64,000 nucleotides of DNA from the NCBI GenBank assembly GCA_023313575.1, contig JAJTTP010000019.1:372001-436000 (forward strand), written 5' to 3'. The notes under the pieces were generated by a model. The model saw only the letters and a program-made list of their open reading frames with translations. It did not search any database and was not told the DNA's origin. This DNA is from Eutypella sp. D-1 (lineage: Eukaryota > Ascomycota > Sordariomycetes > Xylariales > Diatrypaceae). The position numbers and the translations under genes are program-made. Positions 33,187 to 46,757 of the stretch are shown here, piece after piece. How positions within the stretch are numbered: the first letter of the stretch is position 1; every line of letters begins with the position of its first letter.

Positions 33187-36100
33187 GAATCGAGCCCAAC
33201 TGGACTTATCTTGATTACTTCAACCGCCGACAGACAATGTGAAAGGTTAGGTACGGATGCTATATTTGCAGACGCCTACGAGCAATTGGCCGGTCGGTTT
33301 GGCGTGATCCCGGTCCTGGACAATTCGTCTTCGGGAACCCAGCCGTGCTCGAGAAGCTGACCCGCGCTATTAGTCTTCCCTTTGCCTAGCCAACGATTTG
33401 CCTATGTAGAGCCTGGCTAGCTTTAGCAACGACATCACGTACCGTTAGGGGCATGGCCTTACGGCCACAGAGATTTGGAGATCAAGGCTGGCAAATGTTT
33501 GTTCGCAAGAATGGGTTGACGTTTCTCGATAATTATCAGTTATATCTGTTGGTTAAACGTGACAAGGACGATGGAAGGTAAGGCAGGACATCACGGGGGG
33601 CGATCAGCTTTTGAATGGCATTAGCATTAGGTATAAAGGCATAGTTTGGAAAATAACCTCAGAAGGCATTGTGGGCATTGTGACTGCTTGGCACCCTGTA
33701 CTCTACTTGCATTGCCCTCCTCTACTTCTCCGCGCGATACTTGAGGCCAGTTTTATGGGTCCCTCAAGTACCCAAGTAGTCAAGAGGTCACGGCCTGTAT
33801 AGAAGATGGTAGCCGGCGAAGGGCTCCCGGAGCAGCACGGCAAACCAACCAATCGTACAGGGGGCGGCCGTGGTTACCGACGATGTCCATTGCCAGCGCA
33901 TCTGAAACGTAATCCTCTTATTCTCCCCTGTTCCTAGATATACCACCTGGCTAGGAAATTGGCGGGGTCTACCGAAGACTGTCCTCAAGCTAATAGTCTC
34001 CTTCCTCCTATCATCCTGCTTACAAAAAGCCTACCCATCTTTCTCCCGGAGCGATATGTGCCCCACGGTTCCTGATGGCGACGCGTCGGGTAGCTACTTA
34101 AGTTGCGGACTTCGGTCATAGCAGGAACTCGGGGGGGGGGGTGCGTTGTGGCGGGACGCGGTTGGTTAGAGCAGGGAAGTCGTGAATGTCAAGATCCCTC
34201 GGGCGTGAAGCAGAAACGTTTTTCGCCACCGGCCTAGGGTGTAGGGTGGCTCTTTCGGGACTGAGCGAAGGGCCGCGGATTATAGAAATGATATGGGGGC
34301 GAGGCGAACAAGGCGGCCAAGGCGACCAAGCTAAACCATCAACCCCCTCTCACGAAGGGGGAAATCGTCAGGGAAGGGGAGCTTAACCTTCCTACCTCGC
34401 CCTCCGACGTGATTCCGCCCACTGGTCTAGGGTCTGCCTCGATATATTCGGTTTTTGGACACGCCCAATCAACGACGAACGACCCTGGTAAGGACCTCAT
34501 ATGTGAGGCTAATTGATCACGGTCGGGTCATGATAGCTCCGGGAGGGGGAAGAAAAATACGAGCGAGCGGGGAGTTCGGGGGAAAGAAATGAGGACATAG
34601 AATATGCGATAGGTAAAAAGGGAAGGCTTGTCAGCCACGAATGACGACGGCTGGTAACACAGATTGTTTGTTGCGCGCGCTTGGGAAACTCCTAAGATGC
34701 GCAATTATGGTCTAATGCGTGAGACTTTTTCGGTGACTCGCAAGCCACTATAGGCCCGCCACTTGCTGACGTGAAGTGCCGTGCAGCGAGATTCAGGGAA
34801 GGCATTCTTCAGGCAACCATCGCAGATCCTCCCTATGAACGTGATGTTAGCCTTAAAGGAAAAGGGGGAAGAAGACAAAGAAAAAGAAAATTCAAAAAGC
34901 CGGACCTCTGTCCCCGCTTCTTCAGTCTCTTCAGCGTCAAATGATTAGAAGTCACAAGTGGGACTTTTTTGGAATTTTAAAGCAGACGTGGTTTTCATTT
35001 TCGTGCCGCCCATTCGAGAAAGAAGCCGACCGGCCGCCTGGCTGGCCGGCTCCACTGGCCAACCCTGGGCGGCCTCGGTAGCATTGGATATGCAGTTCAA
35101 TGACGACAACTGCCTGTCCGTGATCAGTCAACTCCCAACCCCGCTGACTTGTTCGGCTCTAGAGCGAATAATGGAGATCTGACATCTCACCATTCTGAAA
35201 CGAAACAAAGAGTGCTATCTCCTTTTTGGACATAGGACATAGGAAAGTAAACATGCTTGCCTATATTCAGGGAAAAACGAAGAAAAAAACATCGGCGAGG
35301 GGGCCGACGACGTCATGTCTGTGGGCGCTAGACATGTACGTTAACTAACCTACCTATTTGCCTGTCTGCTGTTTCTCTGGGCGCAGTTGGAGAAGAACGA
35401 GGCGCGATGTCACCTCTTCATTCTTTCTCTTCTGTCTCACTCCCCCACTCTAAGGGGTTAGGTCGGCGGCAATGGACTGGGGCGTAGTGGAGTACAGCTC
35501 TACTACCATTCTGGACAGTAGGTTGTTCGAACCGAACCGGGGGGTATGTCGTACCCATGTTAGTTAATGGTTCAATTGACATCCGCGTCGCGATAAAGCA
35601 GCTTCATGGGTTCAACAGCACGGTCGTCACCTCGGAGAGGGCATTTTATGCAGTTGACGGAGCTATTGGCTCGACCAAAGTCAATATCATTGAAAAGAAT
35701 AGGAAACTATACGACGTGTAGAGTTTGGGAGAGACAATTGCCCTGTCTATATACGTCGGTTAGAACTCGGTTGGGCGTCCGTTGGGAGAAAACTATCCCC
35801 TTAATATCCCATCTTAATTGAGCAATCGGGTTGCGAAGGTACCTACCCGCTCCCAACGTTGCACAAAGGGGTTAAGGGGGAAGGGGTGGTACTGACTCGA
35901 CCCGAATCGATCGGACTCGACTTGACTTGGATGGACCCGGGGCATTGCACGTGGTTCCAGCCGGTGACAAAGCCATCTTGCATGAAGCCTTCAGCCCGGG
36001 TAAAATCCCCGGGGCATCGGGGGCGTTCTTTTCAGACGCTCTGATTCGACGTTGTCCTGGTTTTCTGTTTAAAACAAACAAAACCTCGGGGCGCCGCACC

Positions 36101-39100
36101 GCCAATCACGCGATTGCCAGGAACGGTGACGACTCTACCCCAACCATAAGCTTGATCTCAAGCAGTCCGCTTCTAACCATGCGAGTCGACGATCCCGTTC
36201 CGTTCTCCTGGGTTTCGTCCCATCAGAAGGAGTTCTGAAACTGAACGTGGTTGGCTGGGTGGTGGGTGGGTGGCGGTGGTGGTGGTGGTGGTGCACGCCT
36301 TACTCAGCTATCAAATCAAGGCTGAGGATCTTCGCCCACCCCATCCACCCCGTCCATTCCATCCCATAATTACCCTTACCCACGGCGGTTCGCGTCGCGA
36401 GCTTTCTGGTAACGCGGCTAGTGGCGTGGGCGACGCCCCGGTTTCCTTACCATACGCGCTCGGAAGCAGCGGTATTTATGACGGGGAGGCAGGTAACCTA
36501 ATCAGCTTGCTAGGAGGGGAGAATGATACGGGTACGGCCAGTGACTTGCGATGTGTGACTTTTTTTGTCGGGTTGGTCCCTCCGTTCCCTCCGTTTGCCA
36601 CTATTCTGCGCTCATCGCGTGAGGCGAACTGATCCATAACCCAGGGAGATGTTGGGAAACCCTCAATTTGCATGCGCAAGCGCCCCTATTGCGAAGCAAA
36701 TATTGAATGCTGCTGTATCTCTGGGCACGGGTAGAAGGTAAAGCAGCGAACCGCCCTCCCAAAAGCGAAATTCCTAGCAGAAACTTACAGTCTATCGACC
36801 GCACATTAGAAGTTCCCCGCTAAGTGAACGGTGCGTAGAGTTGTCGAGTTCAAGGGAAGTCAAGGAAAGTTTCAGCTGCATTTGGGACGAACAACAGTAA
36901 AAGAGTAGGGGCGCGGGGTTTGACGAGATAGAATAAACACTCCTGGGTACTCAGGATTACGCGGTTTCTGAACAAGAATATCACATCTTAACTGAAAGCA
37001 GTCGTCCGGCCGCGTAGGCCAGTTGGGCCGCCGTCAGCTACGATATCGTGGCTCAAGATGTGCTTCTCTGACCGCTCCCCATTCACAATTCACCAAAATA
37101 GACCAGGACAACCAATTACGTAGAGACCCCCGTCTCCCCTCCCCCTCCCCCTTCCTCATCTGCATAATGGCGGCTCTATCATGCGACGCCATGCGAGAAC
37201 TACATAACGTGCCAGCTATGTAGTAAGGTACTCTTTTTTCGTATCCTGATGCCTAATAAAGCCAAGAAGCAAATAGTAAACAACAAATGCATGTGGCAGG
37301 AAACGGGATTCGGAATTCTCGGCGAGGCCAAAAACCGCCGGGCGGCCCGGAAGCGACGGGAATGCGTAAGCTCCATCTTCCTAAACCCCTCCGGCCGCCA
37401 CTATGTACGGCACTTCTGTCATCATCGCCCGCCAAGGACGAGGAACTTTCGGGCGACAAGACGACGAGTGTTTTTTTTTCCCTCCCCCTCTCTCTCGTAA
37501 TCTTCTCTCATTGGCGGGCAGTAGCGAAATTTACCTGCCAGAGGCAACGTTTATCTCGTGGGGATGGTGCGATTAACTGCTCTCCGCGCTAGCTGTTATC
37601 GTCTTTATTTTCGGTCGACTGATGCATGAATCGGAACGCCCCACTATCGCGTGTATTACTACACCGACGAGACGGCGGCGTGGTCGTCGTGGTCGTCGGC
37701 GACAACAGCCACCGACTCCGTCAGCATCCTACGCAATGCGGCGGCCGCGCGATCACCTGCTGCTGGGTTCCGTCGGGAGTGCTGCGCCACTAGCTCATTG
37801 CGCAAACGTCAAATGGCAGTGTCAGGTGAGGATCCAAGGTCAATCTAGGTTGCTGCGGCTCTATCATAGTAGCTACATAGGTGCACTATGGTTTATCGAG
37901 AACGGATATCCTATGAACGGCATCTGGGCATCATCTGCTAGCGCCCGCCTATTCGGCCACGAGACCCTGCGCCACGATACGAACCCACAAGGTACGGCAC
38001 TTTGAAACATTTTACTCCTTACGCCACATACCTACGTATACGACGTATTTGTTAGGCCAGAGAGATAGGGGTAGTAAATGGACGTGCAAGCGCAAAAAGA
38101 CAAGAAAACGGCAGGAGTGAGCCGAGCGGGGCGCCCCCTATCTTACACAAGAGGTTTGGACGAAACCCACCGGCGCGGAAAACGTTGAGATACTACTGTT
38201 TATACTGGATACTACTACTCTTGCCCAGCCTATCTGTACATTACTGCTGTTACTGTTACCACTGGATAGGGGTAAAATATACGTATACGAAATACGGAAA
38301 ATGTATGCGAAACCCGTCGCATACGCATGCAGTTAGTAGCTAGAAAGCGAGCGACAGGAAACGGCTGCCGAGTCCGAGAATCTGGGAGAAAAAAATCCCC
38401 GCCCAGGCGCCCAGTCTCCCCGGCGGAATACTCGAACTTGGAAGTCTTCTCGGCGGACCGAGGCCGGAAGAAGGAAGGAGCTTTTCGAGGTTCGCCTTTT
38501 TCCCCCCTCGTTTCCTCTTGTTTCAAGAAGAAAAAAAACAGATACCACGTACGTACGGTACAAGAACAGAAGCCAGATTCATCCACGTGCGTACCAGAGA
38601 AGTCCCTTCTCTATGCCAAGACCGCCAGCTCCAATGCCAAGGGCTTAGTTAACCGCGCTGCCGTGTAGAAAAGTAGAGATAGATGGATACAGACAGTAAC
38701 TTAACTAGAGCAGGCTCCAGCCCAACAGTTCTGGGCAAAAAAAAAAAGTTCAGGTAAGGCGCCAAGGTATGTACGGGCGCAGTGCGGTGGTGATCTTAGC
38801 AAGATCGATAAAGCCTGGCCTCCAGGTACTGTAGGGGCGTCCCTACCAATTAACTTACTGCTTTTGAAGCCATCAACCGCGGAGTATCCGCAATACCCGC
38901 TAAGTCGATTGCTGCTCAGGAGTCTTGCGAAAGGGCTATAATGTCATAAGGGCGGTCTTTCTTATTTGCCTAGCTACCTCTGTACTTCCATACTTCCATG
39001 AAAGAAGATATCTAATCTGCATAATATAGGGGTCCCATGTTAGTAGTATTACATAGACCATAAAGGGAACGGACGGTATAAAGATAAAGACGAACATTGA

Positions 39101-41243
39101 AGTTTGACGTTTAGGGATGTTTGGGGAAGAATGAAATTACGACGCGCCCAACTCCAAGGGCACGTCCGAGCCGTTTTCCGTCTTGACGGCAAGCTTGGCA
39201 TAGCAATACTAGGCTGTAATAAGTAATTACCTAGGTAATCTGACGATGAGGCTTGTAACCACTGTCTTTTTTTATGTGTACATACTTAGGTACGGCGCGT
39301 GGTTTGCACTTTCCAAGTCATTAAGAAGTCATCGTATATTTCGTACCGGTATACGGAACGGAGCGCGTACCTACCGATCTTGTAGGTGATGATTTAGCTG
39401 CCTGGAATGCACCGACAAGCCAACAAGCAAATCAGCCCTGGAGGAGCCCCTCCAAGCCTTCTAAGCCCTTTTAACGTCCCCCCTCCCCCCCTGCTACACG
39501 CAGTAATACATGACCAGGTTTGCTCTTGGTATTTCCTTGGCTGCTGGAATTCCTCGTTGAGTTATAAATTCTGGGAACACATGGCCATACAACCTCCATA
39601 AAGCGCATCGATTTGACGAACGAGAGACTTCATCCCTTATCAGAATGGGCTAGTCAATGCAGAAAAACGCAGGTATGTATGTATACATATAGACGCTGCA
39701 TTTAGTCTGGTACTTCAAAAGTTGGCTAAGGTCGTAGTGTCTTTTGGGGGGGCGGAAGATTTTAAGTTTGGCGTGTCGCCGGGAGGAGCCAGTAAACCGG
39801 TCCCACATGCCCAAGGTATCCACTGCTTTCACTAGCCGAGTATGTACATACAATAATTCTTTTCGAGCTAGGTACCCTACCCAGCTGATGTACCCACCCA
39901 TTCACGTCTACGGGCAAATGGGACATGACGTATCCTATAGGTTGGCATGCGTCTTCCGTACTACTACCAACCTACCTACTTTGTAGGAACGGAGTTTGAA
40001 GCAATCTACGCCCCGGTCTGTATCTACGCATCGATACTTGCGCATTATTATTCAGGGCTGAGTAGGTAGTAGACACTTCAAAAGAGAAGGCGATGTTATA
40101 GCACTCAGAACCTTACGTTTAAACATGCCCGAACCTAGCTAGGTGCCTGCTGGCCTACCAAAGTGCAACCCGCTGCCACATACCCACGTAGCCCTGGGTA
40201 AGTACATACTAAGTAGTAGGCAATTAGCAACTTGGAAGGTAGGGATGTAGATTAAGGTACCTGCTTGACCCAACAAGTTCCAATGTTATATAACAACTGC
40301 GATGGAACGATAGAACGGGATCTTTCGCCTTGCCAGGAAACCACGCCCCGTTTCAGGTATTTCAGGCAAGTTCATCAACATACTTAGGTACCGTAAATTG
40401 GTTACATTATATCCTGGATCGATAACAGAAGCACGAAAGTACCTACACCTGAGTGCACAGCAACTACAATAATACAAAGGCAGAATAACAAGAAAAAAAG
40501 AAAGGTTCCGGTTTGCCGTCCAAACATTAAAACATACGACGCACACACAAATACAGCAGCTTCAGCTTCAACAAGCATCCGACAAACCACATTACAATAA
40601 TAAAATCACAGAATTACTTCGTATACCGGTGGACAATTTCTTGCCGGCTTTTCTCCTCCACACCCCGTATTTTATTCTTCTTTTTTTTTATGGTCGCTCG
40701 CTTTACTCAGATCTACCAAGATCAAAAAACATTCACTAGTCTAGCCCCGTTGCTGGTTTGGTTCTCGACGGACAATCACGAACGAGAACCACTCACCCGA
40801 CCCGACTTGCATAATCCGCACACGATTTATTGCCAGGCTTTCCGCCAGACTTCTCCGCCAGGCCTCCCGGTGTTTCCGCAGCTATCACTAATATTGCCAC
40901 CACCTCTACCCTTTACTACCACCGTTGTGTCAACCTTTGCGATTCCTTCATTATACAAAAGAGAAAAGAGAAGAGACGGGATTTTGAGGAGTGGGAAGGG
41001 GAAAACAAGCTACGAAGACCGCATTTTGACAGTATTTCGCATTTTCTACGGCGCATAACGGTTTCAGTTGCGGAACGTATATTATCCTCAATTTCCGCCA
41101 GTTCCCTTGCCGCAGCAGCTTTGTTTGGATTCAACCAGCTTATACCGCTACTTAAACACCCCCAAATATCCGTCGCTGCACTCGCGCAGAGCCTAAAGAA
41201 GAAATAAGAGACACAAAAAGAGCAGAAAGGAAACCCCGTTCTA
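33187..41243. other. 8 kb divergent gap without recognisable gene
   Basis: The longest gene-free stretch in the window. Only short overlapping frames, none with a known family. Features seen: a G run near 34131-34141, GGTGG microsatellite at 36260-36293, CT-rich stretches (37130-37160, 37470-37510), a perfect 14-bp ATTACCTAGGTAAT palindrome at 39226-39239, and a long pyrimidine-rich leader-like stretch before 41244. The frame just upstream of the sulfotransferase start (ending at 41207) lacks an ATG and is taken as untranslated leader. Confidence 0.45.
39226..39239. repeat. Perfect 14-bp ATTACCTAGGTAAT palindrome
   Basis: An exact palindrome that contains the TACCTAGGTA core repeated in other gaps of this window. 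Confidence 0.7.
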
Positions 41244-42556
41244 ATGGGTGCAGTTCCCTCTATCCCGCGCGATCGTTCGCGACAGCTCGAGGTCATCGGA
41301 GCTGGTTATGGCCGGACAGGAACTTCGGCCATTTCCATGGCACTGGAGAAGCTGTTAGACGGTCCTGTTATGCACGGAGGAAGTCAAATCCTCGCTAGAG
41401 AAGATGGTGAGTCGTTAACGCTCTTTCTCTAAAGCTGTCCTGATTTTTCCGCTTCTTGCCGATCCTACGCGCCCCTCTCCCCCAACCCACACACCCACAC
41501 ACATCCACATACACCTACCCATATAGGACGTCTGCATAGGTATGCTATGCTACGCTACAAGCCAACTTGTGAGCCTGCAGGACAAACACGTGGGGGCCCA
41601 TGATATGACCATCTACTACCAGTTAGGTTGGTAATGGGACCATTGCTGCTTTCCATTGTCGTCATTATCGCCCAACCGCCATGATTACTTCTTCAAGTCT
41701 TGCACCGCATATTAACATCGTCATGTAGCATACCTAAAGAAGTTGGTCGATCTCCACAGATCACGGTCCAACCGGGACCGCATGATGCGGTTACTCCATG
41801 ACATCACTGCGGGCTTCGTCGGCATCACCGACCAGCCGGGAATCCTTTACATCCCGGAGTTGATGGAGCTTTACCCGGACGTCAAGGTTGTTCTCGTCAC
41901 TCGCGACCCCGAGAAGTGGTGGAAGAGCATAGAGCCGGTGGCCAAGAATGTCCAGTTCTGGTGGCTCAAGCCTGTGCTGTTCCCTGTACCCGCGCTCCGA
42001 TGGATACCCGAGATTTTCCAGGGCTTTATCGCAAGGTGAGCAAGTCTGCCACTGTGACTTCCCATATATATGTCTGTGCGTTGTTCTAACCGCTATGATG
42101 TAGAAACCGATATCTCTATGGTGACATGACACCCGGTGTTGGTAAGTCAAGCCACTATCTTTGGATGGATGGACCCCAACTTCCTTGCATAGCCCAGCCC
42201 CCGTAAAGGCATGCACGTACAACATGGAAAAGCTGACGGACCAAATAGAGCTCCTCAAGAGACACAACGCGCACATAAAAAAAGTGGTGCCCAAGGAACG
42301 GCTGCTCGAGATGGACCTGCAGGACGGGTGGGAGCCGCTGTGCAAGTTCCTCAACAAGCCGATACCGGACGAGCCGTTCCCGCGGTCTAACGAGGCCGCC
42401 GCCGTCCAGCAACGCTTCAAGGAGTGTCTCATTACCGCCATCATCATATGGATCTCCATTATCTCCTTCACCGCGATGGGGCTCTACGTCCTCTATTTCC
42501 TCTACAGCCTCTCCCGGGAGGAACAGGCCGAGCCTCGCATCGAGATCCTCACGTAA
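41244..42556 (+). CDS. Sulfotransfer_4-type P-loop protein with C-terminal membrane helix
   Basis: Four exons: 41244-41406, 41729-42035, 42104-42141 and 42198-42556; 288 residues. The P-loop-like GAGYGRTGTS lies at residues 19-28, followed by a VMHGGSQILARED block, then VVLVTRDPEKWWKSI, the second signature of this fungal family (PAPS-binding fold), and an IPDEPFPRSNE motif near the end. A hydrophobic helix closes the protein (LITAIIIWISIISFTAMGLY). Length and layout match the fungal Sulfotransfer_4 family, often annotated as P-loop NTPase or NAD-dependent epimerase; substrate unknown. The exon 4 acceptor is CCCAG at 42197; the CATAG six bases earlier would create an immediate stop. Intron 1 is long (322 nt) for this window. 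Confidence 0.85.
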
Positions 42557-45500
42557 ATGGACGGGATGGATCACGCATGTATACACGGATGACATGATGA
42601 CCCTTGCCCGGTCCGGTTACACTTCATCCCCCGCCCCCCGCCCTCGCCCGAGCTGTCTCAACCTCAGCTTGACCGGTTGATCTACTAATTACGACCGGAG
42701 AGGGGATGATGGGGGGCACTGCAGAAGCGAAAAGACTCACGCTGGAACCGAGGGGGGCGTTTCTGGTGGAAAAGGGAGAAAAAAAAAACATGATGGATGG
42801 AGAAGGAAGACATGACATGACCATTCGCGGAACGTGCAGTTACGATTTTTTAACTCCTTTTTCTCTTGTTATATATATACACCCACCGCGACCTTTCATA
42901 GCCGGCGCAAGGAAAGATGCATCATGAAGAAAAAAAAGAAGACGGGGCCAGCGTAAGGGGGGAGGTTCGTTAAAGGGGGGATTGGGAAGGAAAGACTTTG
43001 ATGCATTTGCCATGCGCATTTTGTTTCTATAAGCCCTTTCTCTATTGGTCCATGGCGAGGAAGGCGAAATGGGAGAGAGCGACGGACCGACGTACTGCTC
43101 ACCTCACCCCCGGCGCCCCCTCCCATTTCCGGCCTCTGCCCAACTTATCTCTGTTGTTTTAGGTCCCTTCGTATACCCCTGAGAACGTTTTTCCTGGTTT
43201 TTGTTTACGTTTTAGTTAATTGCCTTGCTTGAAGATATGAACCTTCTTTTTAAGTCTTCGAACGTTTTGGTTCGGACTTATTTTGCATTGCATCAATTGC
43301 GCTGAGTTTCGTTGGCTTTTTTTATCATGCCTTGTCAAGTATCGCGTGTCTGCGCACGCTATATGTGTGCAAATATTGGGTTCTTTTGCCTCACGCATGC
43401 CAGCTATGTAGCGAAACAACACGTGCAGATTGGGGTATGCCCATCATCGCGGCTTCCTCCCGATCATATGGCAGTACCTTACCTAACTCGGGGCAAATAT
43501 TATTTCTGCGTAAGTGTCATTCGTGGCTTTCAAGTCTCTTGCACGCAATCCTTCCTGTACCTAATTTTAAAAAGGCAAGTACATACATACCTAGGTACAA
43601 GCCACTATAACGACCGAAAGTCCCTCGAAGCGGTTGTCCCGATGTAAGGTAAGATATCGCTACCTCCGAGATGTAAGGACCTAGTGTAATGTGTATATAT
43701 GTAGGAGGTACCTACCTAGATTATATGTGGGTGTAGATACCGATGTATGTATGTATGTATGTAACCCTACCTACCTAATCTTATACATACATGTGTATTT
43801 AGTAAGGGGTAGTAGGTAACCTTAAGTGATTGAATAGCCCGTCGGTTAGGTCCGACATGGTTCTTTACGTCCATCCATTAGGTAAGGTCTGCATCATCCA
43901 GCATATGTACCTGCGCAAGCGGCCTGCATTTACATAGATACACCCATACCTACATGTAAGTAGATGATACAACAAGCTAGGATGAGAGTAAAAGGGGTGA
44001 GTGGGGACCCGTGGACACAAATTCCCGGCAAAAGGAAAAGGGGGGGGAGGGGAGCGAACCGAAATAAGTACTAAGGATGCTTACAAAGGTCTAGCACGGA
44101 ACCTAATCCGTCAACCGGTACGGAACGCAGCAGCCAGCCGGCCGGTCGGCCAATCTATCGGATAGATCTAAGCAGATAAGTGACGACGCAGTGGCGACAG
44201 CACAATTCATTCTATGGACCGGTCAGTCGGTGTCGGTCGGGCAGAGGAGACGGAGGATGGATCAAGTCGACCTCCGCCATCTCCCACCCCCCTTTGTTTT
44301 TCCATTATCTGCCTAGGCAGGTCTGATTAAGTGGATTACCTAAGGTAGTGTGGGCTTGCGAAATGCGAGATGCGAGACGCGAGATATGGACCCTGGTTAA
44401 CTGATATTACGGAGGAGTACTCAACTAGTGTTTTCGTATCACAGCGCGCGGTCCGCCTCGTTTATCTCGTTCTCTCCTATCCATGGATAGGTTCATTCCC
44501 CTCCCGCCTCCCGCGAGCGAGCGATGCCGCGCCCGTCCGATCCCACGGAAATCCGCGTTATGTGACTTTATCGGAAACCGAAACAGGGGGTTTTCTTTCT
44601 TTCTTTTTTTCTTCCTTTTTTCGTTTTGTCCTTATCGCTTCGACTTTCGTGTCTCTCTCTCGGTTATTAATGTAAAACTAAGAATTGGAACGAACTCGTT
44701 GCGAGTTGAAGATATTCGTGTTACTGGTTTTTCACCAGCCAACGTACACAACAAGGTGCACACCAACGAATGGCCAGGGCCGCTTGTATGACCGCCTACA
44801 TAGTCGGTTTTGTTAGATCATCGTGTTATTCGGTTGGGAGCCCGCGAGACACGGCCCCTCTAGCGCCTAACTTCTAACCGTTGGACTGAGATAACTTGTT
44901 GTACGGAGAAAGGCATCGAATAATGGAACAAAAGTCTCTCCAATCCACTACTAGCACCCGCCTCTACGCAATCACCAGCGTCGCGTGCAAGAGCAAATGG
45001 GTCGATGCGCCAACTAACATCCCCGTGTCTGTCACGTTTCTCGAAATTAGCCATAGTTTTCACAAACCCCGCATCGATGCTGGCGTTTCGCGCCGTGGGT
45101 GATATCCATACAAAACTCTTCAAGCCTCATGTGATGAGGAGGAGCGGCAGGGCGCCGCCGCAAGACGTTAGGGTGACAGCATTGCCACGCAAGTCATTTG
45201 GTTCGTCTCCATCCCGGCGGGCGTTGGATCCTTGAGCAGAGAGACTCGAAAATGAGCGAGGGCGCGGGCTCCGCTCTTGATGTTTACATGGCCGACGGCG
45301 CCTCGCAGCCGTGCACGAGCGGACCCGTCACCGCTGATCGGCTTGTGGGATATCATCGTACCTAGTACCTATTTTTTACATGCCCGGAGCGGCCCTGCCG
45401 CCACGCCCGGCTACGCCCGTGCTCTAGCGGCCGCCCGCAGTAGCTCCACCAGATCCCCTCTCTCGGCGCCGCCGTCGGCATGAAGCGGACCCAGGGCCGA

Positions 45501-46757
45501 AAGAAGTGCGGGCGCGGAATGCGCTGGACGGGCTTTCTAGTGCGAGAGCGCTTTGGCTGCAGGCGCTCCTTTGCTGTTTGGGAGGGGAATCCGTGCAGGT
45601 CACGATAGCTGGGGACTGGTGCATATTGAGGTGAACCTTCTGATCGAAGCATCCTGAGTTGACTTTCTGGCTCCTCGCGGTTCCTCAGGGTGAAATTCCT
45701 GTTGCCCTGAGGCAATGCAAGCAGGAGCTATCCAGCCCCGTTAAGGTGCACCCGTATGTATGCCCCCGATCCGGATTTGATGGGGCTACTTTGCCGGTTG
45801 GTGTTTGTGCGACGTGCAGGCATCCACAAGGAGAATTTTGCTCCCGTCTAATGTGATAAATTCGATTGACCGTTATCTAAATGTACTTCTTCCCGTCCTT
45901 TCCAAGGTACTTACGTAAAGTTACTTATTGACGAGAACATTGCAGGTACCAGATGGACAAAGAAGCACTGATATGAGACACAGCTACAGTAAACACACGG
46001 GGACTTTTCCGCTGCCCACTGAGATGATTGGAAGGACTTCGGGTAAAACATTCAACAATTTCAATATGCTTATGAATTGGTGGACAACAAAGGTGAATCA
46101 TGTTTCTCTGAATTGCATTGAATATCCCAGACTCCCTGAAGAATCTACAAGAATAGATTACGATCTTAGGTTCTATATTGCAGCTACAACACTGTACCTG
46201 CATTCACAGTCGAAGAGCGGGAGGTAAGATACTTTATCTACCCCTTTCATGGGTGTGCCCTGCCCGTGATGCTACAGACGGTACATTGAATAAAGTGATG
46301 GGGTAACTTTTCTGTCTTTTTTCGTATTCTAATTTCACCAACATTGAACTTTACTTCCCGACCAATACCTAAGTACATACCTCCATGTAGGTAGATACCA
46401 TCCTGCTGGAACCAATCCTGGACGCTTCATAGGCATACTGATTGAGCTTGTACTCACTACAATTCATTTTTGACTTTTCATACGAAGGTGTGTAGGTTGG
46501 GAGGGGCAAGCTGTCAGGCAGCCAGGCAGTCACGCAGCCTGGGGACTGATTCCTCTCACTTCTACAGCAACCTGAACGCGGCAGTTAGTCTACCTTACCT
46601 GGATTGAGGTACCTACCTAGAATAACCAAATTACACGAACTAATACACAAGAACCAAACTGGTGTCACGGACACAGAAACAGTCACTCACCATTAAGCCC
46701 GGAGCTACCCAACCTAACTACTACCCTGACTCCATTCCAGCAAACAGACAAACAACC
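42557..46757. other. 4.2 kb gap rich in short repeats
   Basis: No gene recognised. The part 43560-43960 is dense in ACATAC, TATGTATG and TACCTAC units, with a TACCTAGGTA palindrome at 43588-43597. On the minus strand 44860-45715 there are protein-like frames (for example GNAVTLTSCGGALPLLL and EREGIWWSYC-type segments) broken by stops; a decayed gene is possible but no family is visible. The last 150 bases form an A-rich leader before 46758. Confidence 0.4.

Noticed and set aside
40690..41207. Extra exon or gene just upstream of the sulfotransferase-like gene
   Set aside because: The longest frame lacks an ATG, has no known family and ends before the start; taken as leader sequence.
44820..44890. 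tRNA-like stretch on the minus strand (GCGGGCTCCC with flanking GTTAG)
   Set aside because: No A-box or GGTTCRANNC B-box in the right spacing and no acceptor stem.
46662..46757. Longer N-terminus for the hypothetical gene at 46758
   Set aside because: The upstream frame starts at a GTG, which nuclear fungal genes rarely use; the ATG at 46758 has a good context.
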